A stretch of DNA of 64,000 nucleotides. Source: Thermolongibacillus altinsuensis. Its GTDB lineage: Bacteria; Bacillota; Bacilli; Bacillales; Anoxybacillaceae. The DNA is taken from the NCBI RefSeq assembly GCF_004341205.1, contig NZ_SLUL01000012.1, positions 1 through 64,000 on the forward strand, in the 5' to 3' direction. Position numbers and translations under genes: made by a program. The stretch's first letter is position 1. Each line of letters begins with the position of its first letter. Below, piece after piece: positions 1 through 7,643 of this stretch. Below the pieces are notes generated by a model that had not been told where the DNA came from, searched no databases, and saw only the letters and a program-made list of their open reading frames with translations.

Positions 1-79
1 CCATTCGGTCCGCTCGACTTGCATGTATTAGGCACGCCGCCAGCGTTCGTCCTGAGCCAGGATCAAACTCTCCATAGAA
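1..79 (-). rRNA. 16S ribosomal RNA, 5' end only
   Basis: The reverse complement contains the universal start of bacterial 16S rRNA (AGAGTTTGATCCTGGCTCAG at 71-52), followed by the conserved stretch ending in GCAAGTCGAGCGGACC typical of Bacillaceae. Transcription runs leftward, so only the first ~79 bases are inside the window and the rest of the rrn operon lies beyond the left edge. The exact mature 5' end (about 79-80) is inferred by analogy with B. subtilis. The leader to its right has the TTGAAAACTGAACG-type sequence usual before Bacillus 16S genes. Confidence 0.97.
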
Positions 80-195
80 AGTTTTCTCACTAGCTTTCAC
101 GCTTCCGTTTCGTTCAGTTTTCAAGGAACATTGATCATCACCGTCAACCGACGGCTCGTTCATTTTATCATCATCAACTTAACGTTGTCAACACC

Positions 196-265
196 TTTTT
201 ATCAGCTTGTGCCGTTTCATCAACGACGTATTTTTATCAGTTCGTGTCGTTCCATCGACGACACA
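196..265. repeat. two tandem 35-bp repeats in the rrn leader
   Basis: Positions 196-230 and 231-265 are head-to-tail 35-bp copies. Both begin with TTTTTATCAG and share the GTCGTT/GCCGTT and CGACGAC parts. They sit between the rrn promoter (270-298) and the 16S gene, so they are probably transcribed or mark the transcription start region. Function is unknown; they may be remnants of promoter duplication, common in multi-promoter rrn operons. Confidence 0.75.
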
Positions 266-269
266 TGAA

Positions 270-298
270 AATATATCATGTTTATTTTTAAAATGCAA
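270..298 (-). promoter_or_regulatory. sigma-A promoter of the rrn operon
   Basis: On the minus strand TTGCAT (298-293) is followed after exactly 17 bases by TATATT (275-270), with a TG one base before the -10 (extended -10). A/T-rich sequence lies just upstream (299-360), as expected of an UP-element-like rRNA promoter. A start near 263 would give a leader of about 180 bases. Confidence 0.75.
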
Positions 299-414
299 CT
301 ACTTTTTTCTAAAAAAATTTTTTATCACCTATATATCCGTTCATAAATAACAAAATGAGCCCATACATTTTTAAATAAGTTCAAAAACGAAGCGTAAAGG
401 TTGTGTAAATCATT

Positions 415-1212
415 ATGATTAAAATCGGTCTAATGATTTTGAAGCAGCAAGAGGATTTCACTGGTGTTTTCTCACCAACCGAACGAATGATTTTAAATCA
501 CTTATTAAAAAATGAAAAAGTGTACGAATTCCCTAATATGCTCCATTTAAAATTTGAACTCTTTGGACGTCAACAAATTATACAAGCCGCAAAAGATCTA
601 GCACATAGTCAAGCAAGATTTACAACCTTTGAATATTCGCGATGCAATGAAAAATTTTGGTCTCGCACTCCTAACGGCGGCTTTCTATTAAAAGAAAACC
701 ATAAACCTTCTATCGCAATTGAAGATATCTTTCTGAACAGCCATCTCTATGCGTTTGAATGTGCTACAGCAATCGTTATTATCTTTTATAAGGCTGTACT
801 TCATTTAATTGAGAAAAAACATTTCGATCACCTTTTTGCTAATGTTTATTTGTATGATTGGCACTACGATCAAGATTTGAGCATCAAAACACGCTATGGA
901 ACGGATTACATCCCTGGTGACTGTTTATATTTCGATAATCCTGATGTTGATCCAAAAACACCTCACTGGCAAGGGGAGAATGCGATTTATTTAGGTGAAG
1001 ATCTGTATTTCGGCCACGGGATTGGCATTCGTTCCAAACAAGAAATGATTAGAGTATTAAATCGACTTCGAAAACCAGGTGCCACCAAGTCTGCCTATTT
1101 GCTTGAACAAACGACACGTATTCAGTTTTCATCGCTCTTCCCGTTTGCTCATCCTTCACTTCATCGCTTCATCGTTGCTGCTGTCGGAAACAACTTGTTT
1201 TTGTATGAATGA
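415..1212 (+). CDS. tgl: protein-glutamine gamma-glutamyltransferase (spore coat transglutaminase)
   Basis: The enzyme forms epsilon-(gamma-glutamyl)lysine cross-links between spore coat proteins. The family core is plain: YAFECATAIVIIFY with Glu115 and the catalytic Cys116, then YDWHYD, GDCLYF and WQGENAIYLGEDLYFGHG, which holds the second conserved acidic residue. At 265 aa it is about 20 residues longer than B. subtilis Tgl (245, recalled). The extra C-terminal tail (after SSLFPF) is encoded in the 57 bp that overlap the opposing transporter gene, so it may be non-homologous readthrough sequence. The ATG at 415 aligns with the family N-terminus, but its ribosome binding site (AAAGG) is weak and distant. 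Confidence 0.93.
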   Translation: MIKIGLMILKQQEDFTGVFSPTERMILNHLLKNEKVYEFPNMLHLKFELFGRQQIIQAAKDLAHSQARFTTFEYSRCNEKFWSRTPNGGFLLKENHKPSIAIEDIFLNSHLYAFECATAIVIIFYKAVLHLIEKKHFDHLFANVYLYDWHYDQDLSIKTRYGTDYIPGDCLYFDNPDVDPKTPHWQGENAIYLGEDLYFGHGIGIRSKQEMIRVLNRLRKPGATKSAYLLEQTTRIQFSSLFPFAHPSLHRFIVAAVGNNLFLYE

Positions 1213-2079
1213 ATGTTTCTTATGTTGAGCAAATAAATAAATCCCCACTCCAACCATAATGCAAAACGCTCCGATTGTTTGCGAAAGCTGAACGGTTTCT
1301 CCTAATAATATGTAAGCTAAAATAATGGCACCGATTGGTTCAAACAAAATAGCCATTGAAACCATTGCTGCACTCACCCATCTCATCGCCCAATTAAAAA
1401 GAGAGTGCCCCAATAGCGTTGGAACAATCGCCAAAAGAATAAAACATAGCCAATCTGTTGGGCGATAAGACAAAAACGAATACTGAAATAAAAGAGCATA
1501 GACACATAAAATAGCCGCGGCCATTCCGTAAACGATATAAGTATAAGCAATTAATGAAAATCTTTGCCGCAAGTTTTGGCCAACCAACCAATATCCCGTC
1601 ACCATCGCGCATGCAAGCAATGCTAAAAGATCTCCATATAAAGCTTTCCCGCTTACCCGGAAATCTCCCCAGCTAATCAAAACGCTGCCTCCAATCGCTA
1701 AAAAAACGCTAAGTAAAGCACTTTTTGTAATCGGTTCTTTAAAAAACAAATAAGCGCCTATAAAGGCAAATAAAGGCTGTAATGTTACTAAAACGACCGA
1801 GCTGGCAACAGACGTATAACGAAGCGACTCAAACCAAAAGATAAAGTGAAAGGCTAGCAACGTACCGGAAAGGAACGAAAAAAGCCAATCACGTTTTTGG
1901 AACGTGCGAATTTCAGAAATATTTTTTACAATAAAGAAAGGCGTCATAAAAAGAACGGCAAAAAAAAGACGATAAAATGCTGTAATCGCTGATGGAGCAT
2001 CTGTCCATTTTACCAAGATCGCTGATGTCGAAATTGCAAAAGCCCCAACGGCTAAAGCAACGTACGCTTTCAATTGCAT
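1156..2079 (-). CDS. EamA/DMT-superfamily permease
   Basis: A 307-residue, strongly hydrophobic protein with about ten predicted membrane segments arranged as two EamA repeats. Repeat 1 includes ISTSAILVKWTDAP and the end motif LQPLFAFIGAYLFFKEP. Repeat 2 ends with LFEPIGAIILAYILLGE, the classic second-repeat motif. DMT proteins export metabolites or small drugs; the substrate cannot be told from sequence. The GGAGA site 7 bases before the ATG supports the start. The last 57 bp overlap the 3' end of the convergent tgl gene. The polar tail KKHSFIQKQVVSDSSNDEAMK is cytoplasmic and not conserved. Confidence 0.88.
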   Translation of the reverse strand: MQLKAYVALAVGAFAISTSAILVKWTDAPSAITAFYRLFFAVLFMTPFFIVKNISEIRTFQKRDWLFSFLSGTLLAFHFIFWFESLRYTSVASSVVLVTLQPLFAFIGAYLFFKEPITKSALLSVFLAIGGSVLISWGDFRVSGKALYGDLLALLACAMVTGYWLVGQNLRQRFSLIAYTYIVYGMAAAILCVYALLFQYSFLSYRPTDWLCFILLAIVPTLLGHSLFNWAMRWVSAAMVSMAILFEPIGAIILAYILLGETVQLSQTIGAFCIMVGVGIYLFAQHKKHSFIQKQVVSDSSNDEAMK

Positions 2080-2138
2080 TGTTATTTCTCCTTTCTAGTT
2101 TTTCGATTAATGATTAAAGGATAAAGGGGGTAAGGGAT

Positions 2139-2816
2139 ATGGAAATGCATACCTTCATAAAATTGGGTATTTCTGCTATTTTAGGATTAATTATCGGACT
2201 TGAACGCGAGTTGAAAAGAAAGCCGGTCGGATTGAAAACGTGCCTCGTCATTTCGATTGTCAGCTGTTTGCTAACGATCGTTTCAATCGAATCCGCTTAC
2301 ATTTTCCCAAAGCAAAGTCATATCAATATGGACCCGCTCCGCCTCGCTGCGCAAATTGTTTCCGGCATCGGCTTTTTAGGAGCTGGCGTCATTTTGCGCC
2401 GTGGAAACGACAGCATCTCCGGATTGACAACAGCTGCGTTAATTTGGGGAGCTGCTGGAATGGGAGTAGCTGTCGGCGCTGGATTTTATGTAGAAGCCAT
2501 CATTGGAGTTATTTTGTTAATTGCTAGCGTCGAGTTCATTCCTCTTGCAACGAACGTATTCGGTCCGAAACAGTTGCGCGAAAAAGAACTTTTTTTGAAA
2601 TTAATCGTCTCTGATATAAACAAAATCGCTGAAGTCATCGCTGCGATTAAAATGCGAGAAATTAGCATTAAAACCGTTCGAATCAAAGATTTAGACGACG
2701 GCAGCCATTTAATCGAATTAAAAGTCTCCGTCGATCAAAAACGAGCGACGACAGATGTTTACTATTCAATTCACCACATCCCAGCCGTTCGCAGCATTGA
2801 CATTGAAAACATCTAG
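2139..2816 (+). CDS. MgtC/SapB family membrane protein
   Basis: 225 aa. The N-terminal part has four to five membrane segments carrying the MgtC signature: LGLIIGLERELKRKPVGLKT, then GIGFLGAGVILRRG and GLTTAALIWGAAGMGVAVGAG. The C-terminal ~80 residues form a soluble ACT-like alpha/beta domain (FLKLIVSDINKIAEVIAAI...). MgtC-type proteins are linked to survival at low magnesium and to membrane potential; a transport function is doubtful. A GGGGG/AAGGGA ribosome site precedes the ATG. It reads away from the DMT gene with only 59 bp between starts, so the two promoters must share that gap. Confidence 0.9.
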   Translation: MEMHTFIKLGISAILGLIIGLERELKRKPVGLKTCLVISIVSCLLTIVSIESAYIFPKQSHINMDPLRLAAQIVSGIGFLGAGVILRRGNDSISGLTTAALIWGAAGMGVAVGAGFYVEAIIGVILLIASVEFIPLATNVFGPKQLREKELFLKLIVSDINKIAEVIAAIKMREISIKTVRIKDLDDGSHLIELKVSVDQKRATTDVYYSIHHIPAVRSIDIENI

Positions 2817-2825
2817 ATATTCTAT

Positions 2826-2854
2826 TTGACAAAGATTCTCATTTTCATTAATAT
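2826..2854 (+). promoter_or_regulatory. sigma-A promoter overlapping a Fur-box-like sequence
   Basis: TTGACA (2826-2831), 17 bases, TAATAT (2849-2854), followed by the HD-GYP gene. The stretch 2828-2846 read on the minus strand matches the 19-bp GATAATGATAATCATTATC Fur pattern at 15 of 19 positions. The promoter call is fairly safe; Fur control is a guess from the match alone. Confidence 0.5.
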
Positions 2855-2889
2855 ATGTATAAAATACTTTGAACAGGTGGCGAATATGT

Positions 2890-3512
2890 ATGTCATCTTC
2901 ACTCAGAAACATGGAACTATGCCTTTTGATGCGTCAGCTTTGGCAAAAAGATGAATTGACGTTCCTTCATTCTTATCGCGTGACGAAAATCGCTCTTTCT
3001 TTCGCATCATTGTTGCGACTGTCTCCGTTTGAGCTAAAAGATTTAGAGCTCGGAGCGTTAATTCACGATATCGGAAAAATGAAGATCCCTGCCTCTATTT
3101 TAACAAAAAAGGGAAGCTTCTTGAAACAGAATTTCTTGAAATGAAAAAACATCCGCAGTTTGGCGTTGAAATTTTACGAAATTATCATGTAAACAAACAT
3201 GTGATGAACATTGTATTACATCATCACGAGCGATGGGATGGAAAAGGTTATCCATATGGATTAAAAGGAGAGGAAATTCCTGAATTCGCACGTATTTTAG
3301 CGTTGGCGGATTCGCTTGAGGCAATGACCGGGATTCGCCCATACCGCTCGCCATTAAGCTGGGAAGAGGCTTATGATGAAATCAAAAAAGGAAAAGGAAC
3401 ACAATTCGATCCATCGTTAACAACTTTATTTTTAAAATGGATGGAAGAGCATACGATCCCGATTCATCGCGATAGCCAATCCATTTTGCAAAACATCCCC
3501 CTCATTTCGTGA
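2890..3512 (+). pseudogene. HD-GYP domain phosphodiesterase, interrupted by a one-base frameshift
   Basis: Two overlapping frames together make one HD-GYP protein (cyclic-di-GMP phosphodiesterase family). The first frame carries LIHDIGKMKIPASILTKKG, the HD motif. The second begins at EMKKHPQFG and carries the HHHERWDGKGYPYGLKGEEIP (HHExxD-GYP) and ILALADSLEAM motifs. The frame is lost in an A6-G3 run at 3105-3113; one extra base there restores a continuous ~208-residue protein. The ATG at 2890 follows AGGTGG by 9 bases, better than the TTG at 2869. It may be a real mutation, a slippage-tolerant gene, or a homopolymer sequencing error. No sensor domain precedes the HD-GYP part. Confidence 0.82.
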
Positions 3513-3582
3513 GCATCATTTTTTATGCTCACGAATACAGCAATTGACGAATTTGTATAAAATTTTTAAAATGATATTGTAC

Positions 3583-3655
3583 GGGGCATTAGCTCAGTTG
3601 GGAGAGCGTCGTGCTGGCAGCGCGAAGGTCACCGGTTCGAGCCCGGTATGCTCCA
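3583..3655 (+). tRNA. tRNA-Ala (anticodon GGC)
   Basis: A complete cloverleaf can be drawn: acceptor GGGGCAT/ATGCTCC with one G-U pair, D-arm GCTC/GAGC, anticodon arm TCGTG/CGCGA with loop CTGGCAG (anticodon GGC, reading GCC), and T-arm ACCGG-TTCGAGC-CCGGT. The discriminator base is A; CCA is not encoded. It is a stand-alone gene with its own terminator. A degraded mobile-element remnant lies just downstream, a common pairing since tRNA genes are integration sites. Confidence 0.95.
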
Positions 3656-3660
3656 TTGAA

Positions 3661-3687
3661 AAAACCCTTGCTATGCAAGGGTTTTTT
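3661..3687 (+). terminator. intrinsic terminator of tRNA-Ala
   Basis: Inverted repeat AAAACCCTTG-CTAT-GCAAGGGTTTT with a run of T, beginning 6 bases after the tRNA. Confidence 0.88.
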
Positions 3688-3935
3688 GTTTGCCCTCACA
3701 AGGCATTTTTTAGTGAGTTGTTGACGAATTAGTTTTTAGAGCGTTGATGTTCGTCTAATAAAAGGCCTTCTCTATTTAATAATTTCTTAATCCCAGCGTC
3801 AAGGCCGACGGGAAACGCCGACAACGACGTTCTTAACTTGTAACGGCCCTGCACACAATTTGAAATTGTGCATGAAAAAAGGGAGGTCTAATCAACCTCA
3901 CTTTGCTAATCGATGTCACCCATCGACTTGATATT

Positions 3936-4031
3936 TTAGATCACTTCGGTGTCATTTAAATTATTTTCGTCCTTTTCCTTGAGTTCCTGTTCCTCTATGT
4001 ATTTATCTACATCTTTCTGCCTATTATCCAT
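3936..4031 (-). CDS. 31-residue acidic peptide, hypothetical
   Basis: A short open frame starting MDNRQKDVDKYIEEQ and ending NDTEVI, rich in charged residues, with a weak GGGTTGA site before the ATG. It lies 16 bp downstream of the phage/plasmid-like fragment at 4048-4371 on the same strand, so it may belong to the same decayed element. No function is recognised; it may not be expressed. Confidence 0.3.
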   Translation of the reverse strand: MDNRQKDVDKYIEEQELKEKDENNLNDTEVI

Positions 4032-4047
4032 AAAATCAACCCTTTTA

Positions 4048-4371
4048 TTAGTATCTTTTCAAGTTATCTCTAAAAAATGCACACACGCCCGAAAAATTTT
4101 CGAAAACACGAAAGCGGCTCGTAACGCAACGAGCCACCTTTTTATTTTCCGACGTAACTTGTCGAGTAATTTTTTCGTCGTTTTTGACTTTGACTTTCGA
4201 TGATCTATTACGTGATTCTTCGACTTCATGTTCCGCTCTTTCTCGTCGTTCTTGCTCTTCTTTCAGCGCTTTCTTAACTTCTCGCAGTTCTCGAACGGTC
4301 ATTTCGTCAATCGTCTTTTGTTCGTCCGTGTTTGGAATCGTATGTTTTTGTTCGAGGAATTGCTGGCCTGA
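4048..4371 (-). pseudogene. C-terminal fragment resembling a mobile-element DUF3102-type protein
   Basis: An open frame without a plausible start carries DEQKTIDEMTVRELREVKKA followed by a Lys/Glu-rich coiled coil, as seen towards the C-terminus of DUF3102-like proteins of Bacillaceae plasmids and integrative elements. Its 5' side is cut off at the terminator hairpin before sspH. The family assignment is by eye and tentative. The rest of 3690-4370 holds only hairpins (an ACAATTTgAAATTGT palindrome near 3855-3875, GAGGT/ACCTC at about 3883-3899, GGCTCGT/ACGAGCC near 4115-4136) and short fragments. Taken together the region reads as a relic beside tRNA-Ala. Confidence 0.45.
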
Positions 4372-4372
4372 C

Positions 4373-4414
4373 AAAAAAGAGGCTGACCCATCTCTTTTTG
4401 GGCAGCCCCTTTTG
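4373..4414. terminator. hairpin terminator after sspH
   Basis: AAGAGGCTGACCC pairs imperfectly with GGGCAGCCCCTTTT around an A/T loop. A- and T-runs on both sides make it usable in either direction. The AAAAGAGGCTGACCCA sequence recurs, inverted, at 11969-11984. Confidence 0.7.
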
Positions 4415-4594
4415 TTATACCTCTTGTAACGCTTCCACAGGCACGGTATACCTCTCTTTTTCATTTCCACGCATATGTACAGTGGCGGTATTTCCTTGTT
4501 CATCATAGCTGTCAATCCACACTGACACGCCATTATAATGAACCGTAATCTCCTGCGGTGATGAAAGAATTTGTTTTACTCGTTTCATATCCAT
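4415..4594 (-). CDS. sspH: small acid-soluble spore protein, H type
   Basis: 59 residues, starting MDMKRVKQILSSP and continuing with HYNGVSVWIDSY and the end ERYTVPVEALQEV. Length and the pattern 'RxKxIxxSP...VxYNGVxVxI' match the SspH family (59 aa in B. subtilis). These minor SASPs sit in the spore core and bind DNA or accumulate late in sporulation. An AAAGGAGGG ribosome site lies 7 bases before the ATG. A terminator follows directly. Monocistronic, as usual for ssp genes; forespore-specific control is expected but I could not place a sigma-G promoter with confidence. Confidence 0.85.
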   Translation of the reverse strand: MDMKRVKQILSSPQEITVHYNGVSVWIDSYDEQGNTATVHMRGNEKERYTVPVEALQEV

Positions 4595-4714
4595 GTTCGT
4601 TCCCTCCTTTGCTTCGTTTCACTGTTATCATTTCTTTTTTTAGAAAAAATATGCAAGAAAATCGTCAGTCTAGACTAAACTATAGGATAACCATTCCGCT
4701 TCGGAGGATGTTAT

Positions 4715-5707
4715 ATGAAACGGTATTTTTTTCTTGCTTCCTATTGGCGCCTATCGCCATTTGTTCGCATTTTATCAACGATCACTCTCTTCATTTTGTT
4801 GTTTGGTGGAGTCATTCATATTATTGAACCAACCACCTATCAAACGTGGTTTGATGGGATATGGTGGGCGTTGATTACAACGACTACCATTGGCTATGGA
4901 GATCTTGTCCCTCATACATTGTTAGGGAAAATCGCTGCGATTGCCCTTATTTTGCTTGGGACAGGCTTTGTTTCCACTTATTTTGTGACATTATCAGCGA
5001 AGACCGTTTCGAGAGAAAATGCTTTATTCGCTGGTGAACTTCCTTATACAAAAAATAACCATATCATTCTCATCGGTTGGAACGAGCGTGTTCGAGAATT
5101 ATTAAAGCAAATTTCGGTCATTCATCCCGAAAAACCATGCGTCATCATTGATGAAACATTAAAACGATGGGAAGTTCCCAAAAATATTCATTTTATAAAA
5201 GGGAACCCGACCCACGATGATATTTTGCGTAAAGCAAACATTCATGAAGCTCATTGTGTGATGATCACGGCGAATCAGCATAAAAACGAAACGGAAGCCG
5301 ATTTATCGTCGATTGTTACACTACTCACGATTAAAGCGCTCAATCCTTCCGTTTATACGGTTATTGAAATTTTAACCGCTCAACAAGTGGAGAATGCGAA
5401 ACGAGCAGGCGCAGACGAAATTGTTCAAACCAATAAATTAACAAGCTTTATGTTGGCCAACAGCATTGAAGCACCGCGTGTCGTCTTCGTGCTGGAACAA
5501 TTGCTTAATCAACGAGAAGGAAACCGTTTTTCCTTTTTAAAAGCAGAGGAGGAATGGATCGGAAAATCGTTTGATGAAGCTCTTTCTCTTTTGCGTTCCA
5601 ATCGCATTTTGTTAATTGGCGTTATGCGTGAAGAAGAGCTATGGATCAATCCTTCTCCTCCTCTTCTCATCGAGAGAAACGATCAACTTTTCGTGCTACT
5701 CGATTAA
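4715..5707 (+). CDS. yugO: potassium channel protein with RCK domains, YugO type
   Basis: 330 aa. Two membrane helices (about 17-37 and 70-92) flank a pore loop with the K+ selectivity filter TTTTIGYGD (residues 55-63). A TrkA-N (RCK) Rossmann-like domain follows from about residue 110 (HIILIGWNERVREL..., then VIIDET) and a TrkA-C domain at the end (FSFLKAEEEWIGKSFDEAL). B. subtilis YugO is a ligand-gated K+ channel used in biofilm electrical signalling. GGAGG lies 7 bases before the ATG. The gene converges on yugN with a 12-bp overlap, the same neighbour as in B. subtilis. Confidence 0.93.
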   Translation: MKRYFFLASYWRLSPFVRILSTITLFILLFGGVIHIIEPTTYQTWFDGIWWALITTTTIGYGDLVPHTLLGKIAAIALILLGTGFVSTYFVTLSAKTVSRENALFAGELPYTKNNHIILIGWNERVRELLKQISVIHPEKPCVIIDETLKRWEVPKNIHFIKGNPTHDDILRKANIHEAHCVMITANQHKNETEADLSSIVTLLTIKALNPSVYTVIEILTAQQVENAKRAGADEIVQTNKLTSFMLANSIEAPRVVFVLEQLLNQREGNRFSFLKAEEEWIGKSFDEALSLLRSNRILLIGVMREEELWINPSPPLLIERNDQLFVLLD

Positions 5708-6100
5708 TCGAGCCTCTAGCTCGCGGACAAGCGTTTTGCCAACGGAAATATATTTTTCTGGAAACGTTGCATCCGGATCTTCCGGTTCTGAAAACTGGTT
5801 AACCGATGCATTCATATTTCCAACGTGCGCATGATCATCCAATCCTCTTTGATATTGATGCGATAGCAAATACGGCCGTCCTAATTCGACTGTTGCGCCG
5901 TTTGAATCCAGTTGCCCATCCACTGCAACAAATGGAATGCGCAAAAATTGATAACCGCCATCATCCGCCATTTTGTAATCAAACGAACCGTGATCATAAT
6001 CCCAATTGCCGCCAATGACATAGCCAAGCGGTTTTAATTGTTGCTCGAGCGTATACAACTTAAAGGTTTGTCCTTCTAGCTTTGAAGGAATTTCAATCAT
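5696..6100 (-). CDS. yugN: YugN-like family protein
   Basis: 134-residue soluble protein beginning MIEIPSKLEGQTFKLYTLEQ, with the GYVIGGNWDYDHGSFDYK segment characteristic of the YugN family. No catalytic function is known for this family. AAAGGAGGG precedes the ATG. It lies between yugO and pgi as in B. subtilis, facing yugO tail to tail; pgi's terminator separates it from pgi. Confidence 0.9.
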   Translation of the reverse strand: MIEIPSKLEGQTFKLYTLEQQLKPLGYVIGGNWDYDHGSFDYKMADDGGYQFLRIPFVAVDGQLDSNGATVELGRPYLLSHQYQRGLDDHAHVGNMNASVNQFSEPEDPDATFPEKYISVGKTLVRELEARLIE

Positions 6101-6130
6101 ATAGATCCCTCCTTTTTATGTAGAATACCC

Positions 6131-6167
6131 AAAAAAAAAGAGCTTTCCTCGCAAAAAGGAAAGCTCT
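6131..6167 (-). terminator. pgi terminator
   Basis: AGAGCTTTCC/GGAAAGCTCT stem followed on the minus strand by a run of eight or more T, 6 bases past the pgi stop. Confidence 0.9.
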
Positions 6168-6173
6168 TCTGCA

Positions 6174-7523
6174 TTATTTCAAGCGTTTTTCAAGCTCCGC
6201 TTTTTTCTCTTCATATCCAGGTTTGCCTAAAAGGGCGAACATGTTGACTTTGTATGCTTCAACCCCTGGTTGATCGAACGGATTCACACCTAAAAGGTAA
6301 CCGCTCATTGCGCATGCTTTTTCAAAGAAGTAAACAAGATAACCGAATGTATACTCATCTAATTGCGGAAGAGTGATGACTAAGTTCGGTACTCCTCCAT
6401 CTGTATGAGCTAACAACGTTCCTTCAAACGCTTTTGTATTGACGAAATCCACTGTTTTTCCTGCTAGATAGTTCAAGCCGTCTAAATCGTTTTCTTCTGC
6501 TTCAATGACTAATTCATGGCGCGGTTTTTCCACTTTCAATACCGTTTCAAATAAGTCGCGGCGACCTTCTTGCACATATTGGCCTAATGAGTGAAGGTCT
6601 GTTGAGAAGTTTGCAGATGCTGGGAAAATTCCTTTTTGATCTTTTCCTTCACTTTCGCCGAATAATTGTTTCCACCACTCCGCGAAATATTGCAATGCAG
6701 GCTCATAGTTAACGAGCATTTCAATCGTTTTTCCTTTGTTGTAAAGGATGTTGCGCACCGCTGCGTATTGATACGCAATGTTTTCTTCCAGCTCAGATTT
6801 GCTGAAGTCTTCGCGCGCTTGCGCTGCCCCTTTCATCATTTCTTCAATGTTTGCTCCGCTCACCGCAATTGGAAGAAGACCGACAGCTGTTAATACGGAG
6901 TAGCGTCCGCCGACATCATCCGGAATAATAAATGTTTCGTATCCTTCTTCTGTCGCCAATGTTTTAAGCGCTCCACGCGCGCGGTCTGTTGTTGCATAAA
7001 TGCGTTTGCGCGCTTCTTCTTTTCCGTACTTTTCTTCGAGCAGCTTGCGGAAAATACGGAAAGCGATCGCCGGTTCCGTCGTTGTGCCTGATTTTGAAAT
7101 AACGTTAATTGAAAAATCTTTTCCTTCTAATAAATCCATGACATCGCGCATGTATGTGGAGCTAATGTTGTTACCAACGAATAAAATTTGCGGCGTTTTT
7201 CTTTTTTCTTTTGGTAGCGCGTTGTAAAAAGAATGTTGCAACATTTCAATCGCCGCGCGCGCACCTAAATAAGAACCGCCGATTCCGATCACAAGCAACA
7301 CATCAGAATCAGATTGGATTTTCTTTGCCGCTTTTTGAATGCGGGCAAATTCTTCTTTATCGTAGTCTACAGGAAGATCAATCCAACCTAAAAAATCGTT
7401 TCCTTGTCCCGTTTTTTCATGAAGCGCATGGTGAGCCACTTTTACAGCGTCACGCAGATATGTAAGTTCATGTTCGCCAAAAAACGATAACGCTTTTGAG
7501 TAATCAAAACGAATATGCGTCAT
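6174..7523 (-). CDS. pgi: glucose-6-phosphate isomerase
   Basis: Interconverts glucose 6-phosphate and fructose 6-phosphate in glycolysis. 449 aa, the normal Bacillus length. Visible signatures are [14 protein letters not shown] near residue 72, [29 protein letters not shown] (the PGI signature region), [10 protein letters not shown] and the C-terminal [12 protein letters not shown]. The open frame extends to 7544, but the ATG at 7523 ([11 protein letters not shown]) has GGAGGAA 7 bases upstream and matches the B. subtilis N-terminus. A near-perfect cre site lies 83-96 bp upstream. Confidence 0.97.
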   Translation of the reverse strand: MTHIRFDYSKALSFFGEHELTYLRDAVKVAHHALHEKTGQGNDFLGWIDLPVDYDKEEFARIQKAAKKIQSDSDVLLVIGIGGSYLGARAAIEMLQHSFYNALPKEKRKTPQILFVGNNISSTYMRDVMDLLEGKDFSINVISKSGTTTEPAIAFRIFRKLLEEKYGKEEARKRIYATTDRARGALKTLATEEGYETFIIPDDVGGRYSVLTAVGLLPIAVSGANIEEMMKGAAQAREDFSKSELEENIAYQYAAVRNILYNKGKTIEMLVNYEPALQYFAEWWKQLFGESEGKDQKGIFPASANFSTDLHSLGQYVQEGRRDLFETVLKVEKPRHELVIEAEENDLDGLNYLAGKTVDFVNTKAFEGTLLAHTDGGVPNLVITLPQLDEYTFGYLVYFFEKACAMSGYLLGVNPFDQPGVEAYKVNMFALLGKPGYEEKKAELEKRLK

Positions 7524-7605
7524 ACATTCGTTCCTCCAAATCATAATGGTTTTACCACTTCCACTTTAACGAAACGAACAACGATAATCAAGTTGACACG
7601 AAAAA

Positions 7606-7619
7606 TGTAAACGGATTCA
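7606..7619. promoter_or_regulatory. catabolite-responsive element (cre), predicted CcpA site
   Basis: TGTAAACGGATTCA, flanked by AA and TT, fits every position of the published WTGNAARCGNWWWCAW cre consensus. It lies in the 120-bp gap between the alcohol dehydrogenase stop and pgi. It could therefore act on a pgi promoter or block readthrough from the upstream gene. Binding is not shown, only the match. Confidence 0.65.
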
Positions 7620-7643
7620 TTATGACATTTTTCTTACTTTTTA

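Noticed and set aside
3544-3580. Promoter for tRNA-Ala (TTGACG at 3544-3549)
   Set aside because: No -10 at acceptable spacing could be paired with it; GATATT/TATTGT candidates are mis-spaced, so I did not annotate it.
4048-4533. 161-residue minus-strand frame treated as one gene
   Set aside because: Its N-terminal third is the wrong frame of sspH and the terminator; only the part after 4371 looks like a coding relic.
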